A stretch of 64,000 nt of DNA from Arsukibacterium indicum. Its GTDB lineage: Bacteria > Pseudomonadota > Gammaproteobacteria > Enterobacterales > Alteromonadaceae. Every line of letters starts with the position of its first letter. The stretch's first letter is position 1. Both the position numbers and the translations under genes were made by a program. Positions 36,290-45,345 of the stretch are shown here, one piece after another. Location: assembly GCF_019100565.1 (NCBI RefSeq), contig NZ_JAHRID010000001.1, forward strand, positions 186,001 to 250,000. Direction: 5' to 3'. The notes under the pieces are model-generated. The model did not search any database. It was not told where the DNA came from and saw nothing but the letters and a program-made list of their open reading frames with translations.

Positions 36290-37956
36290 TACGGGGTCTG
36301 TTATTTTCGGGAGTGCTGCTATGCACGCTACTTAGCGTATTACTCAGTTCGCCAGCTTTTGCGGTTAGTCAGCTGGAAGCACGCCTGGATAAAAACCCGG
36401 TGATGCTTGGAGAGAGTGTGCTGCTGGAAGTCACTGCCAACAGCAGGCTGCCTGCCAGCAGTATTAATTTCAGAGTTCTGGACAATAACTTTACCGTGAT
36501 GGTGCCATCCGTTAACCAGAGTACCCGGGTTATAAACGGTGACGTCAGCCACAGCACCGTCTGGACAGTAACCTTGCTGCCAAAGGCAAGTGGTAGTTTT
36601 ACCATTCCGGCTTTTACTGTTGATAATGTCAGCAGCCAGCCGATTAAAATAGAAGTGCTGCCGGTGCAGCAAGGTTCCGGCACTCTGCGCGATGTGTTTC
36701 TGCAAAGTAAAGTCAGCAGTGACGAGCTGATGGTGCAGCAAATGGTGTACTACGATGTGACTATCTATTTCAGCGGAGATATTCAGCGAGGCAGTCTTTC
36801 TGAACCGCAACTGGATGATGCGCTGATCCAACAGGTAGGTCAGGATCAGGAAGGCACAGAGCTGATTGACGGAGAACGCTATCGTTCCATTACCCGCCGC
36901 TATGCAATAACGCCACAGCGTAGTGGTGAATTTACTATAGCTCCGCCGACGTTTACCGGAGATGTTATCGACCGTGACAGTGCGAGGCAGAGCTATTTTG
37001 CCCGCAGCAGAACCATTGTCCGGGAAGCCGAGCCCCTTTCTATCACAGTGCAGCCTCAACCTGCAGGCTACACCGGTGACTGGCTGGTTGCCGGGCTGGT
37101 TACGCTTAATGAAGAATGGCAACCTGATCAGCAACAACTGACGCAGGGTGAACCGGTAACCCGGATTATCACGTTATCAGCAGTAGATGTTTCAGAAAAC
37201 CAGTTGCCAGAGCTTAATATCAGCATGCCCGATGGCTTTCGGGTATATCAGGAGCAACCTCAAGCCAGAGGTGCAGAGCGTTCAGGACGGCTTGTTGCCC
37301 AAAAAGTGATAACCAGTGCCATTATTGCCAATACGGCCGGTGAATTTGAACTGCCAGAGGTAAAGATATCCTGGTGGAACAGCCAGACTGACCGCCTTGA
37401 ACAAACAGTGTTGCCGGGACGAACGGTGCAGGTTCAGGCCAATCCCAACCGGCCGGCCACGCCAACAATTGGCAGTGAACCAGCAGCCCCACTGGCAAAC
37501 CCCACTCCCCTTCCTCAATCCAGCTCAAACTGGAATTGGAACTATACCAGTTCAGCCTTGCTGTCCGGCTGGCTGTTAACCCTGGCATTGCTAATCTGGC
37601 GGCAGCGTCAGGTAAGGCAGCAACAGCCTCAGCTACAAAAAACTGCAAGGTCTTCCTTTGACAGCAAATCCCTGCGCAGCGCATGCAACAGTAACAACAA
37701 AGCAGCAGCCCGCGAACAGCTGCTGTTATGGGCCCGCCATCAGAGAATACTCAGCCATGGCTCGTTAACGACTCTGAGTCAGCAGCTCTCACCGGGCGCC
37801 CTTAAGGAACAGGTGACGCAGTTAAATGCGGCACTGTACAGCGACAGCGCCGTAAACTGGCAGGGCACAGCATTATTTCAAGCGTGGGCAGACTATCGGC
37901 CTGTCAGTGCCAAGCCACAAAGAGAGGATCAATTGGCACCGCTTTATCCCGAATAA
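36283..37956 (+). CDS. BatD family protein
   Basis: A 557-residue exported membrane protein. Residues 1-27 form a signal peptide ending in PAFA. The large periplasmic part (about 28-415) has immunoglobulin-like repeats (LEARLDKNPVMLGESVLLEV, MVQQMVYYDVTIYFSGDIQ) typical of BatD. A membrane helix at about 425-443 and a basic cytoplasmic tail follow. It overlaps the BatB/C gene by 7 bp and ends the operon at two hairpins. Function is presumed to be assembly or stress tolerance at the envelope with BatA/BatB. Confidence 0.9.
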   Translation: MVVRGLLFSGVLLCTLLSVLLSSPAFAVSQLEARLDKNPVMLGESVLLEVTANSRLPASSINFRVLDNNFTVMVPSVNQSTRVINGDVSHSTVWTVTLLPKASGSFTIPAFTVDNVSSQPIKIEVLPVQQGSGTLRDVFLQSKVSSDELMVQQMVYYDVTIYFSGDIQRGSLSEPQLDDALIQQVGQDQEGTELIDGERYRSITRRYAITPQRSGEFTIAPPTFTGDVIDRDSARQSYFARSRTIVREAEPLSITVQPQPAGYTGDWLVAGLVTLNEEWQPDQQQLTQGEPVTRIITLSAVDVSENQLPELNISMPDGFRVYQEQPQARGAERSGRLVAQKVITSAIIANTAGEFELPEVKISWWNSQTDRLEQTVLPGRTVQVQANPNRPATPTIGSEPAAPLANPTPLPQSSSNWNWNYTSSALLSGWLLTLALLIWRQRQVRQQQPQLQKTARSSFDSKSLRSACNSNNKAAAREQLLLWARHQRILSHGSLTTLSQQLSPGALKEQVTQLNAALYSDSAVNWQGTALFQAWADYRPVSAKPQREDQLAPLYPE

Positions 37957-37970
37957 CGCCTTGCCAGAAC

Positions 37971-37992
37971 CTGTCGCAGCTTGATGCGACAG
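37971..37992 (+). other. Hairpin after batD
   Basis: A CTGTCGCA/TGCGACAG perfect 8-bp stem with a 6-nt loop, 14 bp after the batD stop. There is no T run, so it may stabilise the mRNA 3' end rather than terminate. Confidence 0.55.
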
Positions 37993-38028
37993 ATCGGGAT
38001 TTAGTTACCAGAGCAGAAAATACCTTGT

Positions 38029-38052
38029 CGCCGGCTAATGCCGGCGTTTTTT
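38029..38052 (+). terminator. Intrinsic terminator of the MoxR-Bat operon
   Basis: A CGCCGGC/GCCGGCG stem (38029-38035, 38040-38046) with a TAAT loop and T6. It ends the six-gene operon before putP. Confidence 0.92.
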
Positions 38053-38125
38053 AAACAGGCATAAAGCGCTGGTAAGCCAGGGTTCATCTTGTTAGCATAA
38101 AAACAAATAATAAGGAGTCTATGTT

Positions 38126-39622
38126 TTGGAAACTGCAACTATTTTTGCTTTAGGTCTCTATTTTGCGGCCATGATAGGTATTGGTTTATACGCTTACCGC
38201 AATACCGACGAGAGTGTTTCAGGCTATATGCTAGGCGGTCGTAAACTGGGCCCGGGTGTTACCGCACTATCCGCCGGCGCATCTGATATGAGCGGCTGGA
38301 TGCTGATGGGGCTACCTGGTGCGATGTATCTGACCGGTTTAAGTAGCGCATGGATAGCTGTTGGCTTGCTGATAGGTGCCTACATTAACTATATAGTGGT
38401 TGCACCAAGATTACGGGTTTATACCGAGGTCGCGCATGATGCGATTACCATTCCTGATTACTTCGAAAAACGCTTTGAAGACAAAACCCGGCTGCTGCGG
38501 GTCGTATCGTCACTGGTTATTGTTATTTTCTTTACGCTTTACACTTCTTCAGGTGTGGTAGGCGGCGGCAAATTGTTTGAAAGCTCATTTGGCCTCAGCT
38601 ACGAGCTCGGCCTTTATATAACCGCAGGCGTTGTGGTTATTTATACCCTGATTGGTGGTTTTATGGCAGTCAGCATGACCGACTTCGTGCAGGGCTGTAT
38701 TATGTTTATTTCGCTGGTGCTGGTGCCTGTGGTGGCGCTTGACCATCTGGGTGGTTTCAGTGAAGTAAAACAAGTAGCCGAATCGATTGATCCACAGCTG
38801 ATTAACTGGGTTGGCGCGTCGTCAGCAATTGCCATCGTCTCCGCCCTGTCCTGGGGCCTCGGTTACTTTGGCCAGCCTCATATTATTGTTCGTTTTATGG
38901 CAATTCGTTCGGTAAAAGACATTAAAACAGCCCGTCGAATTGGCATGAGCTGGATGCTGGTAACCATAGTCGGCGCCCTGATGACAGGCTTCGTCGGAAT
39001 TGCTTATGTTGCCCAAACTAAAATGACGCTCAGCGATCCCGAAACCATCTTTATTGTCTTTTCACAATTTCTGTTTCATCCCTTTATTGCCGGTTTCTTA
39101 CTGGCGGCAATTCTGGCTGCCATAATGAGTACTATTTCCTCGCAATTACTGGTGACATCAAGCTCGTTAACCGAAGATTTTTATAAAGCCTTTATTAAAC
39201 GTGATGCCAGCCAGCGCGAGCTGGTGTTAATTGGCCGCTTGTCTGTGCTGGCTGTTGCTTTAGTGGCCATTGCTCTCGCTTATGATCGGGACAGCTCAGT
39301 ACTGCAACTGGTAAGCAACGCCTGGGCAGGCTTTGGTGCAGCCTTCGGGCCGTTAATTATTCTGAGTCTGTACTGGAAAAGAATGACATTTGCCGGTGCG
39401 CTCAGTGGCATCGTGGTTGGTGCGCTGACAGTCTTAATCTGGATCTATTCCCCCATTACAATTAATGGCGCCAGTTTAAGCAGCATAATATATGAAATAG
39501 TGCCGGGCTTTATTCTCAGTACCCTGGCAATTATTGTTGTCAGCAAATTCAGCCGTGGGCCGGCGCCGAGCGTGCAGGCGCTGTTTAGTAAGATGGAACA
39601 ACAACTGACTGAGCAGAGATAG
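38126..39622 (+). CDS. putP: Sodium/proline symporter PutP
   Basis: A 498-residue member of the sodium:solute symporter family with about 13 membrane helices; it imports L-proline with Na+. The segment YMLGGRKLGPGVTALSAGASDMSGW matches E. coli PutP, as do GWGLGYFGQPHI and AWAGFGAAFGP. The start is a TTG at 38126, 8 nt after AAGGAG. An ATG at 38121 is out of frame and gives only a ten-codon peptide. No putA lies next to it here. Confidence 0.95.
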   Translation: METATIFALGLYFAAMIGIGLYAYRNTDESVSGYMLGGRKLGPGVTALSAGASDMSGWMLMGLPGAMYLTGLSSAWIAVGLLIGAYINYIVVAPRLRVYTEVAHDAITIPDYFEKRFEDKTRLLRVVSSLVIVIFFTLYTSSGVVGGGKLFESSFGLSYELGLYITAGVVVIYTLIGGFMAVSMTDFVQGCIMFISLVLVPVVALDHLGGFSEVKQVAESIDPQLINWVGASSAIAIVSALSWGLGYFGQPHIIVRFMAIRSVKDIKTARRIGMSWMLVTIVGALMTGFVGIAYVAQTKMTLSDPETIFIVFSQFLFHPFIAGFLLAAILAAIMSTISSQLLVTSSSLTEDFYKAFIKRDASQRELVLIGRLSVLAVALVAIALAYDRDSSVLQLVSNAWAGFGAAFGPLIILSLYWKRMTFAGALSGIVVGALTVLIWIYSPITINGASLSSIIYEIVPGFILSTLAIIVVSKFSRGPAPSVQALFSKMEQQLTEQR

Positions 39623-39632
39623 CCGACCAGAT

Positions 39633-39668
39633 CCCCACAACGCAACAAAATACTATCGCGTTGTGGGG
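39633..39668. other. Long hairpin between putP and the EAL-HDOD gene
   Basis: A perfect 11-bp stem (CCCCACAACGC with GCGTTGTGGGG) around a 14-nt loop. No good T run follows, so a classic terminator is uncertain. It lies 48 bp before the next start and may serve as a terminator or 5' leader structure. Confidence 0.5.
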
Positions 39669-39715
39669 AAAGTTTGCTAAATTAGCTATAAGAAACGATT
39701 TGAGATCCCTGCTAT

Positions 39716-40936
39716 ATGTATTTTTATGCTGCCCGCCAACCAATTCTTGATCGAAATAAAGTACTGTACGCCTATGAATTACTGTTTCGGGACGGTCTGA
39801 GTAACGCCTTTCCTGAAATCGATGGCGATGAAGCCACCTCTAAAATGATTGAAGGCAGTCAATTCAGTTTTGGTCTGGAAGATTTTCTGGGTGACAAACC
39901 GGGATTTATTAATTTCACTCTGGAATCACTACTTAAAAAATACCCAAGCATGCTGCCAAAAGAACAGGTAGTGGTTGAAATTCTCGAGACAGTACAGCCC
40001 GGAAAACGCCTATTAGCTGAATGTCAGCATCTGAAAGAACAGGGCTACACTCTGGCACTTGATGACTATATACATCAGCCTGTCTGGCGCCATTTTTACC
40101 CTTTTATTGATATTATTAAAATTGATTTTCGTAATACCGATATTGATACTATCAAAACAGTGCAGCAAGCCATTGCAGACTTTCCTCACATTAAGCTGCT
40201 TGCAGAAAAAGTTGAAACCAACGAAGAGTTTCAGCAAGCGCTGGATATGGGCTTCGCTTACTTTCAGGGTTTCTTTTTTTCGCAACCTGAAATGATGCAA
40301 ACCAAGGCTCTGTCACCTGCCCAGATGACCCTGGCTGAATTGCTGTATGAAACCTCAAAAGCAGAGCTGGACCTGGTCAAAATTACCAATATTTTTCAGC
40401 GTGATGTCAGCCTGTCTTATAAGCTGCTGCGCTACAGTAACTCCTCTATTTTTAAACGCAGAGCTGAAATAGAGACAATTAAACAGGCGTTGGTTGTCTT
40501 AGGCCAGGTTGAGCTTAAAAAATTCCTGTCATTGTTGTTTACCGCTCAAATAAGCAGCGACAAGCCTGCCGAGCTGATGCGAATGTCGATGACCCGTGCC
40601 AGGTTTGCAGAAGCACTAGCCATTATTGATGGCAAAGTAGATACCGGCAAAGCTTTTTTAACCGGTTTAATGTCACTAATGGATGCTATTTTAGATGAAC
40701 CCATTGCCAGCGTAATGGAAAAATTGCCACTGGCAAAAGAAATCAAAGATGCGCTGGTCGAAAACAGCGGGGTATTAGCCGAATATCTTGCTCTGATAAA
40801 ACACTATGAAGCGGCACAGTGGCAACAGGCAAACCAAGCCATCAGTAACCTGGCCATAGCACCAGAGAAGGTGCCCGATGCTTATCATACTGCAGTGCAG
40901 TGGGCAAACGAGCAAATGAAAGCCTTAGGCGATTAA
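39716..40936 (+). CDS. EAL-like / HDOD domain signalling protein (CdgJ type)
   Basis: A 406-residue cytosolic protein. Residues 1-200 form a degenerate EAL domain: the usual EAL is YELLFR, and the DDFGTGYSS motif is reduced to LDDYIHQPVW, so it is unlikely to hydrolyse cyclic-di-GMP. Residues about 205-400 form an HDOD domain. The closest named relative is Vibrio cholerae CdgJ, which affects motility and biofilm. It follows putP after a hairpin and has its own promoter space; start ATG at 39716. Confidence 0.88.
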   Translation: MYFYAARQPILDRNKVLYAYELLFRDGLSNAFPEIDGDEATSKMIEGSQFSFGLEDFLGDKPGFINFTLESLLKKYPSMLPKEQVVVEILETVQPGKRLLAECQHLKEQGYTLALDDYIHQPVWRHFYPFIDIIKIDFRNTDIDTIKTVQQAIADFPHIKLLAEKVETNEEFQQALDMGFAYFQGFFFSQPEMMQTKALSPAQMTLAELLYETSKAELDLVKITNIFQRDVSLSYKLLRYSNSSIFKRRAEIETIKQALVVLGQVELKKFLSLLFTAQISSDKPAELMRMSMTRARFAEALAIIDGKVDTGKAFLTGLMSLMDAILDEPIASVMEKLPLAKEIKDALVENSGVLAEYLALIKHYEAAQWQQANQAISNLAIAPEKVPDAYHTAVQWANEQMKALGD

Positions 40937-40970
40937 GCCCAAGGCTTTACCTCAACGGCTCAGCAGCTTG

Positions 40971-41285
40971 CTAATTAAAGCTAACGTACTGAGCGACTTT
41001 TGCTGCCAGTTTGTCACCAATTCCTTTAACTTCTGTCAATTGTTTCTGGCTCGTTATCGGGCCCTTTTCCTGAATATAAGCCAAAATCGCCTGCGCCTTG
41101 GCTTTACCAATACCGGGGACAGCTTCCAGTTGCTCGATACTGGCTTTGTTCAGATTCAGTTTCTGCTGTTGCTGAGCAGTAGCCGTTTTTTTATCAAGTG
41201 TGCTGCCCGGTTTAGCTGCCAGAGTTTGGTTTGCAGTTAACGTCAGGCCGGTTAATAACAATGCAATTGCTAAGTTTTTCATCAT
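40971..41285 (-). CDS. ComEA-family secreted helix-hairpin-helix protein
   Basis: A 104-residue protein: signal peptide (KNLAIALLLTGLTLTANQTLAA), a short linker, and two helix-hairpin-helix motifs (LNKASIEQLEAVPGIGKAKAQAI and VKGIGDKLAAKVAQYV). ComEA proteins bind DNA in the periplasm during natural transformation; YbaV-like versions outside com loci have no proven role. The double ATG at 41285/41282 follows AAGGA. It converges with the EAL-HDOD gene. Confidence 0.9.
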   Translation of the reverse strand: MMKNLAIALLLTGLTLTANQTLAAKPGSTLDKKTATAQQQQKLNLNKASIEQLEAVPGIGKAKAQAILAYIQEKGPITSQKQLTEVKGIGDKLAAKVAQYVSFN

Positions 41286-41607
41286 GTATTCCTTTATTAT
41301 GTGGTCGCATCCCTGCAAAACTATTGATAATACTTTAAGCCACTAAAAACTGTTCAGATTGGTTGTTTAAACAGTGACCTGAAAAACCCAGAGAAGCAAC
41401 ATTTTAAATACCAATCAAATATAAATTAGGCCATATTTTAACTTTTGCAATATTTATTTAACTTTTATTATTAATTGTACTGGTGTCTCTATTCAGCGAC
41501 AATTAATACTGTCTGGCATAGTCTGACTACTCATTGCATTATTAAGTTGATTGTTGCGTTTGGTATTGTTAGGTAACATACAACTTAAACCGGATGTGGA
41601 GAATCGC
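41286..41607. other. AT-rich 322-bp spacer without a gene
   Basis: This spacer separates divergent comEA-like and PepSY genes and must hold both promoters. It is AT-rich in the middle (41400-41480). An ACTGTT/AACAGT inverted pair (41349-41354, 41370-41375) spans a TGTTTAAACA palindrome. No clear -35/-10 pair or RNA gene could be called. Confidence 0.5.
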
Positions 41608-41865
41608 ATGCTTCGTTCACTGCTGTTGCTGATCTTGCTGTCTGTATTAACATTGACACCTGACGCCATAGCACTTGGTAATAAACAACCCGATATTACG
41701 AAAGAGCAGGCAGCAACGCTTGCTCAGCAACGTTATCCGGGGAAAATATTGAAAGTTCAGGCCGAAAGCCGGCATTACCGGATACGTTTAATCCAGGCTG
41801 ATGGCAGAGTAATTACGGTAAAGGTCGATAATCGCACCGGCCGTGTTGAAAGGGATGATAAATAA
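41608..41865 (+). CDS. Small exported PepSY-domain protein
   Basis: An 85-residue protein with a signal peptide (about 1-22, SLLLLILLSVLTLTPDAIA) and a PepSY domain (ITKEQAATLAQQRYPGKILKVQAESRHYRIRLIQADGRVITVKVDNRTGRV). PepSY proteins often inhibit peptidases or modulate a paired sensor kinase. The ATG at 41608 has GGAGA upstream. Its stop overlaps the response regulator start by 1 bp, so it is part of a three-gene signalling operon. Confidence 0.88.
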   Translation: MLRSLLLLILLSVLTLTPDAIALGNKQPDITKEQAATLAQQRYPGKILKVQAESRHYRIRLIQADGRVITVKVDNRTGRVERDDK

Positions 41866-42542
41866 TGCGGGTACTCGTAGTTGAAGATGAAGCCTTACTA
41901 GCAGAAAAAATTAAACAACAGCTGTTACAACAACAGTTCAGCGTCGATATTGCTCAGGATGGCGATGATGGCTGGTTCAAACTGGCTGAATATCCTTATG
42001 ACTTAGCGGTAATTGATATTGGTTTACCTAAAATGGACGGTCTGACCCTTATCCGTAAAGCCCGCCAGAAAGAAATCAAAACCCCTATTATTATTTTAAC
42101 CGCTCGCGGCAGCTGGCAAGAGAAAGTTGAAGGACTGGATGCAGGTGCAGACGATTACCTGACCAAGCCATTTCACGGTGAAGAACTGTTGGCGCGCTGC
42201 AATGCATTGATCCGCCGGGCGGCCGGTCAACCCGATCCGACGTTGAGCGCCGGCCCGGTGTCGCTGAACAGCAGAACCCAGCAAGTCTGGGTAAATGATG
42301 CCGAGATCAGTCTGACTGCTTATGAATATAAAGTACTGGAATACTTTATGCTCAATCCGAGTAAAGTCATTTCTAAGACCGAATTAACTGAACATATTTA
42401 TGATCAGGATTTTGATCTGGATAGCAATGTTATTGAGGTTTTCGTACTTCGTTTACGTAAAAAACTGGACCCGGATGGCGAATTAAAACCGATTGAAACA
42501 CTACGCGGCCGTGGTTATCGCTTTAATCTGACTATCAGCTGA
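41865..42542 (+). CDS. OmpR-family response regulator
   Basis: A 225-residue two-component regulator. The receiver domain has the acidic pair in VVEDE, the phospho-acceptor Asp51 (AVIDIGLPKMDG) and the Lys in YLTKPFHGEEL. The C-terminal winged helix (about 125-220: SLTAYEYKVLEYFMLNP, DSNVIEVFVLRLRKKL) is OmpR/PhoB type; the family is close to PhoP/QseB. It overlaps the PepSY gene by 1 bp and the kinase starts 1 bp after its stop. Confidence 0.94.
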   Translation: MRVLVVEDEALLAEKIKQQLLQQQFSVDIAQDGDDGWFKLAEYPYDLAVIDIGLPKMDGLTLIRKARQKEIKTPIIILTARGSWQEKVEGLDAGADDYLTKPFHGEELLARCNALIRRAAGQPDPTLSAGPVSLNSRTQQVWVNDAEISLTAYEYKVLEYFMLNPSKVISKTELTEHIYDQDFDLDSNVIEVFVLRLRKKLDPDGELKPIETLRGRGYRFNLTIS

Positions 42543-42543
42543 T

Positions 42544-43935
42544 ATGACGTTGTCACTCAAGCTACGCCAGGGACTGGTAAGCATCGCGTTGTTGCTATTG
42601 CTGCTTCCCAGTTCTTTTGTGGCGATAGATCAGGCATTTTTTACCCAGCTGCTGACCAATGCCGAGCAGAAACTTGAAGTGCATATGTATGCCATCCTTT
42701 CTGATTTAAAAATTCAGGACGATAAAATTGAGCTGAGTAACACCACGCTGTCGCCCGACTTTTTCCGGCCTGACTCAGGTTTAAGTGCCTATATTACAGG
42801 GAACGACATCGACACCGTTAACAATAGCAGTATTGGTTTTAACAACGAAGTTGGTAGCATTGATGGCACTGATAGTAGTCCTTTAAATAATATCCTATGG
42901 CAATCTGACTCATCATTAAGTCAGTCATTTAATCCACCTGAAACGCTGCTGGTGCCGGGCGAAGTCATGTTCTATCCGTACGTCAGCGGTAACGAAAAAT
43001 ACTGGTTACTGAGCATAGCGCTGCTATTTGATTCAGGTGAACAAATCCGGCCGCTAACCATTCATATCGTGCAAACTGATACCATGCTGTCAGCACCTTA
43101 TCTCAGCTTTCGTAATACCCTGCTAACCTGGTTTATCTGGATTGGTGCTGCTTTAGTGTTGTTTAGTGTTCTCGCATACTACTGGACAACAAAGCCACTG
43201 AGTAAGCTTGATCAGGAAATACGTAAATTAGAAGGTGGAGAGCAAGACCACCTCAATGGTCATTACCCGGCAGAACTAACCACAATTAAAGAAGATCTGA
43301 ATTTATTACTGGCAAATCAGAACCGGCAAAAGCAACGTTACCGCAATCACCTTAGCGACCTTGCCCACGCGTTGAAAACACCGGTTGCGGTGTTAAATAC
43401 CTCGGTGTTAAGCCAGCAACCCGAATTAAAAGAACAGCTGGACCGGATCAGTGCCATGATTGATCATCAATTAAAGCGGGCCAGCAGCTCGGGTCAGGAT
43501 ATCTGGAAAAAGCAGTTTGAAATCCTGCCCCATATTGAAAAACTCTGTAATGCCCTGCAAAAAATCTATCGCGATAAAAACCTTAATATTCAGCTGGATT
43601 GCCCGGCAAATGCAACCTTCCGGGGCGATGAGACTGATCTTATGGAAATCCTGGGCAACTTACTCGATAACGCCTGCAAGGCCTGTCAACAGCAGGTAAA
43701 ACTGACTGTCAGCCAGAATCCATTAAATTTAATTATCGACGATGATGGACCCGGAATTGCCAGAGACGCCCGCAAAAAGCTGTTTACCCGTGGTACCCGG
43801 CTCGATACCTACAAAGATGGCCATGGCGTTGGCTTATCTATTGTTGCAGAATTGGTGTCGTCTTATTCCGGCGGTATGCAAATTACCGAAAGCCCGCTGG
43901 GCGGCGCCAGATTCGAACTGATTTTCCCTGAATAA
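42544..43935 (+). CDS. PhoQ-like sensor histidine kinase
   Basis: A 463-residue membrane kinase. Helices at about 11-29 and 192-213 flank a periplasmic sensor of about 160 residues, which is Asn/Ser/Asp-rich. A HAMP-like linker (about 214-260) leads to the phospho-acceptor His275 in LSDLAHALKTPVAVL, a PhoQ-type H-box. The ATPase has the N box ILGNLLDNACKAC, DDDGPGI and GHGVGLSIV. By architecture it may sense divalent cations or antimicrobial peptides; the acidic patch of true PhoQ is not evident. Confidence 0.93.
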   Translation: MTLSLKLRQGLVSIALLLLLLPSSFVAIDQAFFTQLLTNAEQKLEVHMYAILSDLKIQDDKIELSNTTLSPDFFRPDSGLSAYITGNDIDTVNNSSIGFNNEVGSIDGTDSSPLNNILWQSDSSLSQSFNPPETLLVPGEVMFYPYVSGNEKYWLLSIALLFDSGEQIRPLTIHIVQTDTMLSAPYLSFRNTLLTWFIWIGAALVLFSVLAYYWTTKPLSKLDQEIRKLEGGEQDHLNGHYPAELTTIKEDLNLLLANQNRQKQRYRNHLSDLAHALKTPVAVLNTSVLSQQPELKEQLDRISAMIDHQLKRASSSGQDIWKKQFEILPHIEKLCNALQKIYRDKNLNIQLDCPANATFRGDETDLMEILGNLLDNACKACQQQVKLTVSQNPLNLIIDDDGPGIARDARKKLFTRGTRLDTYKDGHGVGLSIVAELVSSYSGGMQITESPLGGARFELIFPE

Positions 43936-44023
43936 AGAGTTAAGCAACATAGGTTAACGCAATCACTGATCGCCCTACCTGCTCCTACCGTAATCCGTTT
44001 AAACAATCTAAGGAACATCCGAC

Positions 44024-44386
44024 ATGGAACTTAACCCTGCAACAATTAAAATCAAAAACCTGCGCTTACGAACCTTTATCGGCATTAAAGACGATGAAAT
44101 TAATAACAAACAGGACGTTATTATTAATGCAAAAATTCAGTACAGTGCCAACAATGCGGCCAACAGTGATGATATGAATAACGCGCTTAACTACCGCACT
44201 ATTACCAAGCAAATTATTGAGCTGGTTGAAATGAACCGCTTCAGCCTGCTGGAAAAACTAACCGCAGACGTGTTAGCACTGGCCAGCGCCCATCCTGCAG
44301 TGCGCTTTGCTGAAGTCGAGATAGATAAACCACACGCGTTGCGCTTTGCTGACTCAGTATCACTGACCTTATCAGTGAACAAATAA
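44024..44386 (+). CDS. folX: Dihydroneopterin triphosphate 2'-epimerase FolX
   Basis: A 120-residue tunnel-fold enzyme matching E. coli FolX along its full length ([70 protein letters not shown]). It epimerises dihydroneopterin triphosphate to the monapterin form, used for tetrahydromonapterin in some bacteria. AGGAA precedes the ATG. The TIGR01777 gene follows 58 bp downstream, the same pairing as E. coli folX-yfcH. Confidence 0.95.
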   Translation: MELNPATIKIKNLRLRTFIGIKDDEINNKQDVIINAKIQYSANNAANSDDMNNALNYRTITKQIIELVEMNRFSLLEKLTADVLALASAHPAVRFAEVEIDKPHALRFADSVSLTLSVNK

Positions 44387-44444
44387 TAAAGCAGCAACAA
44401 CCAGCTATACTTAGCGACAGGTTGCGGATAAAACGGAGCACGGC

Positions 44445-45335
44445 ATGCGTATTTTTATCACAGGAGGAACCGGGCTGATTGGCTCTGCCTTAGTTAAATA
44501 CTGGCGTGATCAACATCAGCTAACGGTGTTAACCCGGCAACCTGCTTCCAGCATGCAGCAAAGTGCTGGTCTTAGCTATATCAATAATCTAAAGGACGCT
44601 GATTTCAACCAGTTTGATGCAGTTATTAATCTGGCTGGAGAACCCATCGCCGATAAAAGATGGACTGACAAACAAAAGCAACGTATTTGTAATAGCCGCT
44701 GGCAACTGACCGAGCAGCTGAGTGAACACATTCAGGCAGCAAGCTCACCTCCGGCTTGCCTGATCAGTGGCTCTGCCGTTGGTTACTATGGCCGGCAAGG
44801 CCCGGAATTTGTCAGTGAAGAGCACAGCGCTTTCTATCCTGAGTTTAGCCATGATATTTGCGCCCGCTGGGAAAATCTGGCGCAAAGAGCAGCCAGCGAA
44901 AAAACCAGGGTTTGTATTTTGCGTACCGGCATCGTTTTATCTGATCAAGGCGGAGCGCTGAAAAAAATGCTACCCGCGTTCCGCTTTGGCCTGGGCGGCC
45001 CCCTTGGTAACGGTCAGCAGTATATGTCATGGATCCATATTGCAGATATGGTGAAAATGATTGATTTTCTGCTGCATTCGCCAACCTTACACGGCCCTTT
45101 TAACGCCGTTGCGCCAAAACCTGTTACCAATAAGCAATTCAGCCAGGCCCTGGCTGAGCGACTTAAGCGGCCAGCCAGGCTGACCATGCCAGCATTTATG
45201 TTACGGCTGCTATTTGGTGAAATGGCTGATATTCTGCTATATGGCCAACGAGTTGTGCCTCAGCAAGCGCTGGAAGCAGGCTTTAAATTTCAGTATCCTA
45301 AACTGCCAGCGGCGCTGGCAGATCTGGATTTATAA
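44445..45335 (+). CDS. TIGR01777-family NAD-dependent epimerase (YfcH)
   Basis: A 296-residue short-chain dehydrogenase-fold protein. The N-terminal FITGGTGLIGSALVKYW binds the dinucleotide; INLAGEPIADKRWTDKQKQ and the SGSAVGYYG motif are typical of this family, and the C-terminal DUF1731 part (ALADLD) is present. E. coli YfcH is the direct homologue; its substrate is unknown. It follows folX and converges with the ABC permease, with only 10 bp between. Confidence 0.92.
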   Translation: MRIFITGGTGLIGSALVKYWRDQHQLTVLTRQPASSMQQSAGLSYINNLKDADFNQFDAVINLAGEPIADKRWTDKQKQRICNSRWQLTEQLSEHIQAASSPPACLISGSAVGYYGRQGPEFVSEEHSAFYPEFSHDICARWENLAQRAASEKTRVCILRTGIVLSDQGGALKKMLPAFRFGLGGPLGNGQQYMSWIHIADMVKMIDFLLHSPTLHGPFNAVAPKPVTNKQFSQALAERLKRPARLTMPAFMLRLLFGEMADILLYGQRVVPQQALEAGFKFQYPKLPAALADLDL

Positions 45336-45345
45336 TTAAACCTAA

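Noticed and set aside
36340-37137. A 265-codon open frame antisense to batD
   Set aside because: It lies wholly inside a well-supported gene, has no ribosome site and no recognisable domain.
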